From contig JANMDQ010000015.1 of the NCBI GenBank assembly GCA_031376385.1, positions 124,001 through 188,000 of the forward strand: 64,000 nt of DNA. The letters run 5' to 3'. The notes under the pieces are model-generated. The model did not search any database, was not told the origin of the DNA, and worked only from the letters and a program-made list of their open reading frames with translations. This document shows, one piece after another, positions 7,651 to 15,782 of the stretch. The DNA is from Aquisediminimonas sp031376385. Lineage in GTDB: Bacteria; Pseudomonadota; Alphaproteobacteria; Sphingomonadales; Sphingomonadaceae. The first letter of the stretch is position 1, and each line of letters begins with the position of its first letter. The translations under genes were made by a program, and so were the position numbers.

Positions 7651-8850
7651 CTACGCCGCCGCACGCACCTCAGCGACAATCTTTTTCGCAGCGTCCCCCA
7701 GATCGTTGGCGGCGACGATGGGAAGGCCGCTGTTCGCAAGGATATCTTTGCCCTGCTGCACATTGGTGCCTTCCAGACGGACAACGAGCGGCACGGAAAG
7801 ATTCACTTCCTTTGCCGCCGCGACAATACCATCCGCGATGATATCGCACTTCATGATACCCCCGAAAATATTGACGAGGATGCCTTTAACAGCCGGATCC
7901 TGAAGGATGATCTTGAATGCGGCAGTGACTTTTTCGGTCGTCGCGCCGCCGCCAACGTCAAGGAAGTTCGCGGGAAATTCGCCGTTCAGCTTGATGATAT
8001 CCATCGTTGCCATCGCAAGGCCCGCGCCGTTCACCATGCAGCCAATGTTGCCGTCAAGCTTGATGTAAGCAAGGTCATAGTTAGACGCTTCGATCTCGGC
8101 GGGGTCTTCCTCAGTCAAATCGCGCAAGGCTGCCAGATCTTTATGGCGGAACATCGCGTTGCCATCAAACGCGACTTTGGCGTCGAGAACCAGCAGCTTG
8201 TCGCCTGCACATACGGCCAGCGGATTGATCTCAATCTGCTCTGCATCAGTGCCAAGGAACGCAGCGTAAAGCCCTGTCAGCACCGTCTGCGCTTGCTTGG
8301 CGAGATCACCTGTTAGGCCCAGCGCATCAGCAACTGAGCGGCCATGGTGCGGCATCAGGCCCGTTGCCGGATCAATCGTGATTGTGTGGATTTTCTCAGG
8401 CGTGTCATGCGCAACAGTTTCAATATCCATCCCGCCTTCAGTTGAGGCGACAATCGCAATCCGGCTGGTCGCCCGGTCAACGAGCAATGCGAGATAAAAC
8501 TCCTTCTCAATGTCCACGCCGTCGGTGATGTAGAGGCGGTTGACTTGCTTGCCCGCGTCGCCGGTCTGAATTGTCACCAGCGTATTGCCGAGCATATCGG
8601 TTGCGTGCGCGCGCACTTCATCGAGTGATTTGGCCAGCCGCACGCCGCCTTTGGCATCAGGGCCGAGTTCCTTGAACTTGCCTTTACCGCGACCGCCCGC
8701 ATGAATTTGCGATTTCACCACATAAAGGGGTCCGGGAAGCTGCTTGGCAGCCTCCACCGCTTCGTCCACAGACATGGCGGCAATGCCGCGCGGCACGGCC
8801 ACACCAAATGTGGCAAGCAGTTCTTTGGCCTGATATTCATGGATATTCAT
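7651..8850 (-). CDS. sucC: Succinyl-CoA synthetase (ADP-forming) beta subunit
   Basis: Beta subunit (399 residues, normal length) of succinate-CoA ligase, the TCA-cycle step that makes ATP from succinyl-CoA. It begins MNIHEYQAKELLATFGV and has the ATP-grasp lid region (IHAGGRGKGKFKELG), the metal site EINPLAV and the C-terminal CoA-ligase domain with GCMVNGAGLAMATMD and GGGATTEKV. GAAGGA stands 7 bases before the start. The alpha subunit gene sucD, which usually follows directly, is not there: etfB follows instead, and no sucD is seen in the window. Confidence 0.96.
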   Translation of the reverse strand: MNIHEYQAKELLATFGVAVPRGIAAMSVDEAVEAAKQLPGPLYVVKSQIHAGGRGKGKFKELGPDAKGGVRLAKSLDEVRAHATDMLGNTLVTIQTGDAGKQVNRLYITDGVDIEKEFYLALLVDRATSRIAIVASTEGGMDIETVAHDTPEKIHTITIDPATGLMPHHGRSVADALGLTGDLAKQAQTVLTGLYAAFLGTDAEQIEINPLAVCAGDKLLVLDAKVAFDGNAMFRHKDLAALRDLTEEDPAEIEASNYDLAYIKLDGNIGCMVNGAGLAMATMDIIKLNGEFPANFLDVGGGATTEKVTAAFKIILQDPAVKGILVNIFGGIMKCDIIADGIVAAAKEVNLSVPLVVRLEGTNVQQGKDILANSGLPIVAANDLGDAAKKIVAEVRAAA

Positions 8851-8923
8851 GGGAGAGTCCTTCGAGTCCGCTTCGTGAGCCTATCAAAGGCCTAAAGCAT
8901 AGGCGGTGCGCCAAGGGAAGGGG

Positions 8924-9232
8924 TTATGCCGAGATTGCGCACCCTAAAGCAGCGCCAGTTGTCACAGAGACAATCTCTGGATCACGCAGGGCGCGGACGT
9001 TGTGGAGGAACTGACCAACTGACATCTCACGCATATCCGCCTCTTTCACTTTGCTGAGTGAAGAGAGTCGCAGGAGTTGCGCAATGGAGAGCTTATCGAC
9101 CATCCGGTCCGCCATGCATGCGGATTGGCGCTTGGACAGACCCGCTTCCACAAGGCCAGTGCGTAGTCGCGATTCTGGGCTGGCGCAGGCTGTGAGAATA
9201 AGAAGTGAAAAAAACGGGGCAATCAGTCGCAT
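8924..9232 (-). CDS. Small putative lipoprotein
   Basis: Predicted lipoprotein of 102 residues. The N-terminus is a short signal peptide ending in a lipobox (LILTAC, Cys16). The mature part is helical and basic (LSKRQSACMADRMVDKLSIA) and ends in the hydrophobic stretch GAALGCAISA. I do not recognise a named domain. It is likely anchored to the inner or outer membrane from the periplasmic side. It stands alone between sucC and an NtrC-like regulator gene, all on the minus strand. Confidence 0.65.
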   Translation of the reverse strand: MRLIAPFFSLLILTACASPESRLRTGLVEAGLSKRQSACMADRMVDKLSIAQLLRLSSLSKVKEADMREMSVGQFLHNVRALRDPEIVSVTTGAALGCAISA

Positions 9233-9251
9233 CTCAAATCCCCATCATTAC

Positions 9252-9316
9252 GGCAGGAAAACGCTCGAACCACAAACCCGCGACGCGACGAGGATCCACT
9301 GGAGCGCTTTCCTGCC
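9252..9316. repeat. Inverted repeat in intergenic region
   Basis: Two 15-base arms, GGCAGGAAAACGCTC (9252-9266) and GAGCGCTTTCCTGCC (9302-9316), match at 14 of 15 positions around a 35-base loop. They lie between the lipoprotein start and the end of the regulator gene. The structure has no T-run, so it is not a standard terminator. It could be an mRNA 3' structure of the regulator transcript, a small palindromic element or part of a small RNA. Confidence 0.55.
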
Positions 9317-9408
9317 TTGCCGACATCCTTAATACTGCTGGCTGACATGATGCTGAACGCAGCGTTTAGGTGGGGTTCATGTTTTGACGGGGGGTTGAGG
9401 GTAAGGGC

Positions 9409-10821
9409 CTAAGCCACTTCGCTGATACCGAGTTCCGCCAGCTTTCGATAAAGCGTCGACCGCCCGATTCCCAACCGCCGAGCCACTTCGGTCATCCGCC
9501 CGCGGTAATGCCCAATGGCAAGACGGATCACGTCTGCTTCAATTTCATCAAGGCCGCGTAAATGGCCGTCTGGACGATAAATTGCGACTCCCGCGTCGGT
9601 GGCGCGTGCTGTTTGTGCCTGGTGACCGCCCAAGCTTGCAATGTGGGGAAAATCCTCAGTCGTCAGGGCATCCCCGTCGCAAAGAGCCGAAGCGCGGAAC
9701 AATGCATCGTGAAGCTGGCGCACATTGCCGGGCCAGTGATAGGCTGACAGCATTGCCATCGCGGCCTCAGTCATGCCTAACCCGCGCATCCCTGGTTGTT
9801 CTGATATTCGTGCTAGCAAATGACGAGTCAGCGGCGGGACGTCGCCAGTGCGCGCTCGCAATGGTGGCAGAACAACATGGACTTGGGCCAACCGGTAATA
9901 AAGATCTTCGCGAAACCCTCCGCTTTCCACATCACCAACAAGGCTGGGGTCAGAGGTTGCAATCAGCCGCACATCGACTTGGCTTTCAAAGCGCCCACCG
10001 ACTGCCCGAATGAGGCCTGTTTCGATGGTGCTTGCCAATTTGGCTTGCGTTTCAAAGGGAAGGGCAGACACATTATCAAGCAGCAGTGTGCCGCCCTCTG
10101 CTTCTTCCATCTTTCCTGTGCGCCGGGTGAATGCGCCTGCGAAGGAACCTGGTTCATGACCGAACAGCTCGGACTCGATCATGTTAGGCGGGGTTGCGCG
10201 GCAATCGACAATCACAAAGGGACGTTTCTCACGCGGTGACGCGCTGTGTATCGCTTCGGCCACCACCTGCTTGCCGGTGCCGGGTTCGCCCTCAATAAGA
10301 ACTGGCGTGCGAGATCTGGCGGCTTTGGCCCCAATCGCCAGTCCAGCCCGAAACTGCGGGTCCGATCCGGCGATTTCACCAAAACCCAACCGCACTGTCA
10401 TTTTTTCCGTCAACGGACGGAGTTCGCCTTTCGGCGGAGACGACGAAACCGTCGCTTCGAGTGCAATCATCAACCGTTCGGGCGCGACCGGCTTTACGAG
10501 GAAATCGGCTGCTCCCGCGCGCATCGCTTCAACTGCGGACGTGACCGATTCTTCTGCCGTTACAACAATGATGGATAGAGCCGGGCGGCGGTCGCGCAAT
10601 TCGGCGATCAGCCCCGGTGTTTCTTCGGCTGGCGTGGCTTGGTCAATGAGGATCGCGTCCAGCATCATGCCGTCACGCGTGCCGAGCATGGCTATGGCAG
10701 TTTCGCAGTCCGCTGCGATAATTGTCCGCCAACCAGTGCGCGATGCCAAAGCCGCGACCAGCCGCTGTTGCGCGGGCTGATCGTCCACCAGCATCAAAAG
10801 GCGTTGGCCATTTGGTGTCAT
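9409..10821 (-). CDS. NtrC-like response regulator with degenerate sigma-54 motifs
   Basis: Three-domain regulator of 470 residues from the ATG at 10821 (AGGA 6 bases upstream). Residues 8-125 are a receiver domain with phospho-acceptor Asp60 (AILIDQAT) and Lys110. Residues 145-390 are an AAA+ domain with Walker A GEPGTGKQ (178-185). The C-terminus is a Fis-type helix-turn-helix (RMTEVARRLGIGRSTLYRKL). Two key motifs are changed: the sigma-54 contact loop GAFTGA reads GSFAGA (225-230), and the Walker B acidic pair DE reads DN (249-250). In true NtrC proteins these are needed for sigma-54 remodelling and ATP hydrolysis. It may therefore activate sigma-70 promoters or repress, as an NtrC without GAFTGA does in Rhodobacter. 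No partner histidine kinase is adjacent. Confidence 0.88.
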   Translation of the reverse strand: MTPNGQRLLMLVDDQPAQQRLVAALASRTGWRTIIAADCETAIAMLGTRDGMMLDAILIDQATPAEETPGLIAELRDRRPALSIIVVTAEESVTSAVEAMRAGAADFLVKPVAPERLMIALEATVSSSPPKGELRPLTEKMTVRLGFGEIAGSDPQFRAGLAIGAKAARSRTPVLIEGEPGTGKQVVAEAIHSASPREKRPFVIVDCRATPPNMIESELFGHEPGSFAGAFTRRTGKMEEAEGGTLLLDNVSALPFETQAKLASTIETGLIRAVGGRFESQVDVRLIATSDPSLVGDVESGGFREDLYYRLAQVHVVLPPLRARTGDVPPLTRHLLARISEQPGMRGLGMTEAAMAMLSAYHWPGNVRQLHDALFRASALCDGDALTTEDFPHIASLGGHQAQTARATDAGVAIYRPDGHLRGLDEIEADVIRLAIGHYRGRMTEVARRLGIGRSTLYRKLAELGISEVA

Positions 10822-10988
10822 CGTTGGTCCTAAAACTCCATGTTCAACAGTTACGATAGCGTCGGGGAGTAAAGGGGCACTTAATGGCCATAAGTTTTTC
10901 TTCGCCTTCCCCCTCAAAACTATCGGTTGAGCGGAGGTGGAAGGCTGGCTATGCGAAAATGACTGAATGCCAAAGAATGAGGATGATT

Positions 10989-11111
10989 ATGGCCGGCCCA
11001 ATGGATACCAAACAACATGAAGGCACTTATGATGGGTTTCTCACCCTGCTGAAATGGGGCAGCGTTGGATCAATAATTCTTGGCCTGATCGTATTTTGGC
11101 TCGCAGCTTGA
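10989..11111 (+). CDS. aa3-type cytochrome c oxidase subunit IV (small)
   Basis: Very small membrane protein of 40 residues resembling the bacterial aa3-type cytochrome c oxidase subunit IV. It has a short polar head (KQHEGTYDGFLTLLKWGS) and one transmembrane helix (SIILGLIVFWLA). The start at 10989 has GAGG a few bases upstream; frames open further upstream lack a ribosome site. It lies 13 bases before pntAA on the same strand and may be the first gene of that operon. It was called from the family's characteristic head-helix pattern, so confidence is moderate. Confidence 0.7.
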   Translation: MAGPMDTKQHEGTYDGFLTLLKWGSVGSIILGLIVFWLAA

Positions 11112-11124
11112 AGGCTTTCCTCAC

Positions 11125-12252
11125 GTGAAAATTGCTGTCTTGAAAGAACGTGCTGCGGGCGAAAGTCGTGTTGCAGCTACGCCTGAAACTGTCAAAAAAC
11201 TGATGGCGCTTGGTGCTACTCTGGCTGTTGAGGCCGGGGCTGGCCTGACTGCAGCGGTAAGTGATGCTGAGTATGCAGCTGCGGGGGCTAGTGTCGGCAC
11301 TGCCGCTGCGACAGTCAAAGATGCCAATATCATCCTCGGGGTGCAGGGGCCTGATCCCAAGGCGCTCAAAGGGGCCGCGCCAGGCGCTTGGGTTGTTGCC
11401 GCATTGGACCCATTTGTAGAGCGTGAGCGCATTGATGCCTACGCCAAACTCGGCTTTGAGGCGATGGCGATGGAATTCATGCCGCGGATCACCCGCGCGC
11501 AGGGCATGGATATTTTGTCGTCTCAATCTAACTTGTCCGGATACAAAGCCGTGATCGACGCAGCTGGGGCTTTTGGTCGCGCTTTTCCGATGATGATGAC
11601 TGCTGCGGGCACGGTCAGTGCGGCGCGCGTGTTCATCATGGGCGTGGGGGTTGCGGGCCTCCAGGCCATCGCCACCGCGCGTCGGATGGGCGCGCAAGTA
11701 TCGGCCACTGACGTGCGCTCCGCCACCAAAGAACAGATCGAATCGCTCGGCGCAAAAGGCATATTCGTCGAAAATGTTGCCGGTATCGAAGGCGAAGGTG
11801 CAGGTGGCTATGCCACTGAAATGTCCGATGAATATAAAGCCGCGCAGGCCGAACTCGTCTCTGCCCATATCGCCAAGCAGGACATCGTCATCACCACGGC
11901 GCTCATCCCTGGCCGGGCAGCGCCGCGCCTTGTCACTGATGCCCAGATTGCCAGCATGAAACCGGGATCGATCATTTTCGATTTGGCGGTATCGCAGGGC
12001 GGTAATGTTGAAGGCAGCGTCGCTGATCAGATTGTGGAGCGGCACGGCGTGAAAATCATGGGCTACACCAACACACCTGCGCGATTGGCAACAGACGCGT
12101 CTGCGCTCTATTCCCGCAATCTTTTCATCTTCCTTCAGGCATTCTGGGACAAAGAGGCGGGGCGGCCAATTCTTCCCGACGAGGACGAGATCACGCCTGC
12201 CATTCGGCTGACTCAAGGTGGCAAGGTGGTGAATGAGAGGTTGTTGGGGTGA
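11125..12252 (+). CDS. pntAA: NAD(P) transhydrogenase subunit alpha, part 1 (dI)
   Basis: NAD(H)-binding domain I (375 residues) of the Re/Si-specific proton-translocating transhydrogenase, which drives NADPH formation from NADH with the proton gradient. It begins at a GTG (MKIAVLKERAAGESRVAATP) and contains RITRAQGMDILSSQSNLSGY, the Rossmann segment VFIMGVGVAGLQAIATARRM and DVRSATKEQIESLGAK. The enzyme is in the three-subunit form. Its stop overlaps the DUF2442 start, and the membrane subunits follow about 1 kb later, after a toxin-antitoxin pair. Normally pntAA and pntAB are adjacent. Confidence 0.95.
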   Translation: MKIAVLKERAAGESRVAATPETVKKLMALGATLAVEAGAGLTAAVSDAEYAAAGASVGTAAATVKDANIILGVQGPDPKALKGAAPGAWVVAALDPFVERERIDAYAKLGFEAMAMEFMPRITRAQGMDILSSQSNLSGYKAVIDAAGAFGRAFPMMMTAAGTVSAARVFIMGVGVAGLQAIATARRMGAQVSATDVRSATKEQIESLGAKGIFVENVAGIEGEGAGGYATEMSDEYKAAQAELVSAHIAKQDIVITTALIPGRAAPRLVTDAQIASMKPGSIIFDLAVSQGGNVEGSVADQIVERHGVKIMGYTNTPARLATDASALYSRNLFIFLQAFWDKEAGRPILPDEDEITPAIRLTQGGKVVNERLLG

Positions 12253-12524
12253 GGGGTGCGCCTGATCCGATGAGCTTCCCGCCAGAACCGCTCGACGTTC
12301 GGTTTGATGAACAGATGATTTGGGTGGGCGTTGAGGATGGGCGAACGCTCGGCATCCCATTGGCTAGGTTTTCGCGACTGCTTCATGCAACACCGGCGCA
12401 GCGGATTGGTTTTTTCTCTAGCCCAAGTGGCGTTCACTGGGAGGAGATTGACGAAGATATCTCGATTGCAGGTTTGATTGCGGGTCGCGGTGATATGGCG
12501 CATCGAGCGAAGGCGGCGGCGTGA
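12249..12524 (+). CDS. DUF2442-domain protein
   Basis: Small protein of 91 residues (GTG start overlapping the pntAA stop; an ATG at 12270 would give 84). The segment FDEQMIWVGVEDGRTLGIPL and the ending HWEEIDEDISIAGLIAGRG are the DUF2442 pattern. Such proteins often lie beside toxin-antitoxin or mobile genes, but their function is unknown to me. It is coupled to pntAA and lies just before MntA-HepT. It may have arrived with that pair. Confidence 0.75.
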   Translation: MRGAPDPMSFPPEPLDVRFDEQMIWVGVEDGRTLGIPLARFSRLLHATPAQRIGFFSSPSGVHWEEIDEDISIAGLIAGRGDMAHRAKAAA

Positions 12525-12614
12525 AACTGGTTTGCACAGGCAGTTTCGTCGGCTTCATGTCGTGTGGCTCGGATATGCTTATCACCAGTGTGGTTTTGTG
12601 ATAAGAATTGACAG

Positions 12615-12923
12615 ATGAACAGCGCGCGGACGAAGCAAACCATAGCGAGTCTTAAATCGCTGGAACCCGAGCTCCGGGCGCAAGGCGTTTCCGCGCTCTA
12701 CCTATTCGGCTCGGCAGCACGGGGCGAAGCGCGCCCGGATTCGGACATTGACCTCTCTTTTGAAGTTGCACCTGGCTTTAAATTCAGCCTGTTTGATCAG
12801 GCGCAGATTATGTATGAACTGAGCGAAGTATTGGGAGCAAAGGTCGATTTTGTACCTCGCCGCGCTATTCACACCTTCATTCGTGCGCGGGTCGAAGCCG
12901 AACAGATCAAGGTGTTCGGATGA
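12615..12923 (+). CDS. mntA: MntA-type nucleotidyltransferase antitoxin
   Basis: Minimal nucleotidyltransferase of 102 residues. The active-site motif GSX10DXD is intact: Gly32-Ser33, then Asp44-Ile-Asp46 (LFGSAARGEARPDSDIDLSF). In characterised MntA-HepT pairs the antitoxin adds AMP groups to a tyrosine of the HEPN toxin and silences it. The start follows TGACAG after a 90-base gap that may hold its own promoter. Its stop overlaps the hepT start by 4 bases, the usual coupling. The pair sits inside the pnt operon. Confidence 0.88.
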   Translation: MNSARTKQTIASLKSLEPELRAQGVSALYLFGSAARGEARPDSDIDLSFEVAPGFKFSLFDQAQIMYELSEVLGAKVDFVPRRAIHTFIRARVEAEQIKVFG

Positions 12924-13267
12924 CAGACGCCGAACGTGACGGCTTGTATTTGCGCCTGATCGCGGAAGCGATTGACGACATACAGCGGCGAATTGCATTG
13001 ACTGACGTGCATCGCTTTTTGGGCGACCGAGATGAACAGGCGCTAACCGCGTTCAGGCTCTCGATAATTGGTGAAAATGTGAACAAGTTATCGGTGCATT
13101 TGAAGCAGCGGCACCCTGATTTGCCGTGGTACCGCATGGTCGCTTTTCGAAATGTTGTCGCGCATGAATATCATCGCGCTGAACCGATGCTTGTCTGGGA
13201 GGCAGCATTGGCGTTGGGCGACATCGAGGAAATGGTCGATTTAGAACTGGCCAGATCGGAAAAATAG
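12920..13267 (+). CDS. hepT: HepT-like HEPN ribonuclease toxin
   Basis: HEPN-domain protein of 115 residues (DUF86/HepT family), predicted RNase toxin. The catalytic RX4HXY motif is intact: Arg77, His82, Tyr84 in FRNVVAHEYHR. The tyrosine is the AMPylation target in known pairs. The protein is all-helical (LRLIAEAIDDIQRRIALT). It overlaps the MntA gene by 4 bases and ends 10 bases before pntAB. Expression of pntAB and pntB may therefore depend partly on the toxin-antitoxin transcript. Confidence 0.88.
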   Translation: MTDAERDGLYLRLIAEAIDDIQRRIALTDVHRFLGDRDEQALTAFRLSIIGENVNKLSVHLKQRHPDLPWYRMVAFRNVVAHEYHRAEPMLVWEAALALGDIEEMVDLELARSEK

Positions 13268-13277
13268 GGGAAAATAA

Positions 13278-13562
13278 ATGGACTTCATTTCAATCTTATC
13301 CATCTTCGTGATGGCCTGTTTCGTCGGCTATTATGTCGTATGGTCAGTCACGCCAGCGCTGCATACGCCGCTGATGGCAGTGACCAACGCCATATCTTCG
13401 GTCATCATTGTCGGCGCGTTGATTGCGTCTGCGCCGATTGGGGCAGGGGGACTTGCCAAATGGCTGGGGCTGATCGCCATTGTGCTTGCCAGCATCAACA
13501 TTTTCGGAGGCTTTGCGGTGACCGCGCGGATGCTGGCGATGTATAAGAAGAAGGATCGCTAA
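13278..13562 (+). CDS. pntAB: NAD(P) transhydrogenase subunit alpha, part 2
   Basis: Small membrane subunit (94 residues) of the transhydrogenase, with about three transmembrane helices (ILSIFVMACFVGYYVVWSV, AISSVIIVGALIASAPIG, LGLIAIVLASINIFGGFAV) and the conserved VTPALHTPLMAVTNAIS. It forms the proton channel together with PntB. GGGGAAA precedes the start. It is 3 bases upstream of pntB and is separated from pntAA by three unrelated genes. Confidence 0.94.
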   Translation: MDFISILSIFVMACFVGYYVVWSVTPALHTPLMAVTNAISSVIIVGALIASAPIGAGGLAKWLGLIAIVLASINIFGGFAVTARMLAMYKKKDR

Positions 13563-13565
13563 ACC

Positions 13566-14978
13566 ATGCCAGATCTAGTTTTGCAGCCCGCATGGGTTGG
13601 TCTTGCTTATTTGATTGCAGGCGTCTGTTTCATCCTTGCGCTGCGGGGGCTTTCGTCGCCGTCGACCAGTCAGCAGGGTAACCGGTACGGCATGGTTGGC
13701 ATGGCGATTGCTGTTGGCACGACTTTGGCGCTGCTGAATATTGCCAGCCTGCCAGAAATTGCGATTGCCATTGCGATTGGCGCCGCGATTGGCATCGTCA
13801 CCGCGCGCAAAATCGCGATGACGGATATGCCGCAATTGGTTGCCGCGTTTCACTCACTCGTAGGCCTCGCAGCTGTTTTGGTGGCTGCTTCGGGGTTCGT
13901 TGCACCAGAAGTGCTGGGTATCGCAGGGGCGGACGGGATCATCCATCCGCCAAGCCGCATCGAAATGGGGCTGGGCATTGCAATTGGTGCAATTACCTTC
14001 AGTGGCTCAGTCATCGCGTTTCTGAAACTCAATGGAAACATGTCTGGGTCACCGATCATGTTGCCGGGGCGGCACGTGATCAATCTGGCATTGATTGCTT
14101 CGATCCTGGGGCTGATCGGCTATTTCTATACCGATCAGACGCCATGGATTTTCTGGACGATCACGGCGCTCAGCTTCATCATCGGTTTCCTGCTGATCAT
14201 CCCCATTGGTGGCGCGGATATGCCGGTCGTGGTGTCGATGCTCAACAGTTATTCCGGCTGGGCAGCAGCTGCAATGGGCTTCACGCTTCAGAATACCGCT
14301 ATGATCATCACCGGCGCGCTGGTCGGAAGCTCGGGCGCTATTCTGAGCTATATCATGTGCAAGGCCATGAACCGCAGCTTCATCTCTGTCATTGCAGGCG
14401 GCTTTGGCGCGGTGGCAAGCGCTGGCGGTGAGGCAAAAGAACAGCGGCCGTGGAAGCGCGGTTCAGCGGAGGACGCAGCCTTCCTCCTCGGCGAATCCGA
14501 ACAAGTCATCATCATTCCGGGATACGGCATGGCCGTTGCCCAGGCGCAGCATGTCCTGCGCGAAATGGGCGATTTGCTGAAGAAAAAGGGCGTGAAGGTC
14601 AAATATGCCATTCACCCCGTCGCAGGCCGGATGCCGGGCCACATGAATGTGCTGCTGGCCGAAGCCAATGTGCCTTATGACGATGTGTTTGAACTGGAAG
14701 ATATCAACGGTGAATTTGCGCAAACCGATGTTGCCTTCATTATCGGCGCGAATGACGTCGTGAACCCGGCGGCCAAAACCGACAAAACTTCGCCGATTTA
14801 CGGCATGCCCGTGTTTGATGTCGACAAGGCGAAGACCATCATGTTCATCAAACGCTCTATGGGCGGCGTCGGCTATGCAGGCGTCGACAATGACGTGTTC
14901 TACATGGACCAGACCATGATGCTGCTGGCGGACGCGAAAAAGATGGTTGAGGAAATTGTGAAGGCGTTGCAGCACTAA
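13566..14978 (+). CDS. pntB: NAD(P) transhydrogenase subunit beta
   Basis: Beta subunit (470 residues) with eight or nine membrane helices followed by the NADP(H)-binding domain III. Membrane landmarks are MPQLVAAFHSLVGLAAVLVA and GGADMPVVVSMLNSYSGWAA. Domain III carries VIIIPGYGMAVAQAQH, KYAIHPVAGRMPGHMNVLLA and IGANDVVNPAA, which hold the NADP. It completes the proton-translocating transhydrogenase, a main NADPH source in many alphaproteobacteria. trmB follows after 4 bases. Confidence 0.96.
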   Translation: MPDLVLQPAWVGLAYLIAGVCFILALRGLSSPSTSQQGNRYGMVGMAIAVGTTLALLNIASLPEIAIAIAIGAAIGIVTARKIAMTDMPQLVAAFHSLVGLAAVLVAASGFVAPEVLGIAGADGIIHPPSRIEMGLGIAIGAITFSGSVIAFLKLNGNMSGSPIMLPGRHVINLALIASILGLIGYFYTDQTPWIFWTITALSFIIGFLLIIPIGGADMPVVVSMLNSYSGWAAAAMGFTLQNTAMIITGALVGSSGAILSYIMCKAMNRSFISVIAGGFGAVASAGGEAKEQRPWKRGSAEDAAFLLGESEQVIIIPGYGMAVAQAQHVLREMGDLLKKKGVKVKYAIHPVAGRMPGHMNVLLAEANVPYDDVFELEDINGEFAQTDVAFIIGANDVVNPAAKTDKTSPIYGMPVFDVDKAKTIMFIKRSMGGVGYAGVDNDVFYMDQTMMLLADAKKMVEEIVKALQH

Positions 14979-14982
14979 GCCT

Positions 14983-15660
14983 ATGTCTGACCCGACGACG
15001 CTCAACCGCCTTTACGGGCGGGCCAAGGGGCACACATTACGGCCTAGCCAAGCCGCTTTGATGACAGACCTGCTGCCGACCGTTGTTGTGCCAGAGGGGC
15101 CCCTCAGTTCGCAGACTCTTTTTGGCGATGATCGCCCGATGGAGTTTGAAATTGGCTTTGGTGCGGGTGAGCATCTGGCGGGCCAAGCGGCTATGCGGCC
15201 TGACAGCGGCTTTATCGGCGCAGAGCCGTTCCTCAACGGCGTTGTCGGCGCGCTCCTTCATGTACGCGATCAGAAGCTCAGCAACATCCGCCTGCATATG
15301 GGTGATGCGCTGGACGCACTGGGGCGGCTGCCGGATGCTTCGCTACAGCGGGTCTATCTCCTTCATCCCGATCCTTGGCGCAAAGCACGCCATGCCAAGC
15401 GGCGGATGATGAACCCCGGCCCGCTGGATCTGATCGCCGCGAAACTAAAACCCGGCGGCGAGTTTCGCTTTGGCACGGACGACCAGACCTATGTTCGCTG
15501 GGCGATGATGCAAATGAACAAGAGGCGGGATTTTGAATGGCAGGCAAAATCATCAGCGGACTTCCTGATCCGTCCTGATGATTGGCCAGAGACTCGCTAT
15601 GAGCGCAAAGCACGGCGGATGGGGCATGAGGTCTGGTATTTCCGTTACCTTCGCGTTTGA
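14983..15660 (+). CDS. trmB: tRNA (guanine46-N7)-methyltransferase
   Basis: SAM-dependent methyltransferase (225 residues) making m7G46 in tRNA variable loops. It has EIGFGAGEHLAGQA for SAM binding, FIGAEPFLNGV, and the catalytic-region signature LHPDPWRKARHAKRRM with RFGTDDQTYVRWA. The start is 4 bases after pntB, so it may ride on the pnt transcript. The next gene, rimP, has a separate 122-base upstream region. Confidence 0.94.
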   Translation: MSDPTTLNRLYGRAKGHTLRPSQAALMTDLLPTVVVPEGPLSSQTLFGDDRPMEFEIGFGAGEHLAGQAAMRPDSGFIGAEPFLNGVVGALLHVRDQKLSNIRLHMGDALDALGRLPDASLQRVYLLHPDPWRKARHAKRRMMNPGPLDLIAAKLKPGGEFRFGTDDQTYVRWAMMQMNKRRDFEWQAKSSADFLIRPDDWPETRYERKARRMGHEVWYFRYLRV

Positions 15661-15782
15661 AGGCCTTGCTTTTTTAGAGCGTTAGGCCTATCCATCTGTG
15701 GCTTCCTTTACATCGTCAGATGCTGGGGTCGGAACCGAGAGGCTCCGGCGCGGAAGTTGTTATGGTTTGAACCGGAGTTTTA

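Noticed and set aside
11041..12360. Open frame of 439 codons antisense to pntAA
   Set aside because: It covers a conserved gene on the other strand; its translation is rich in His, Arg and Cys and shows no family motif.
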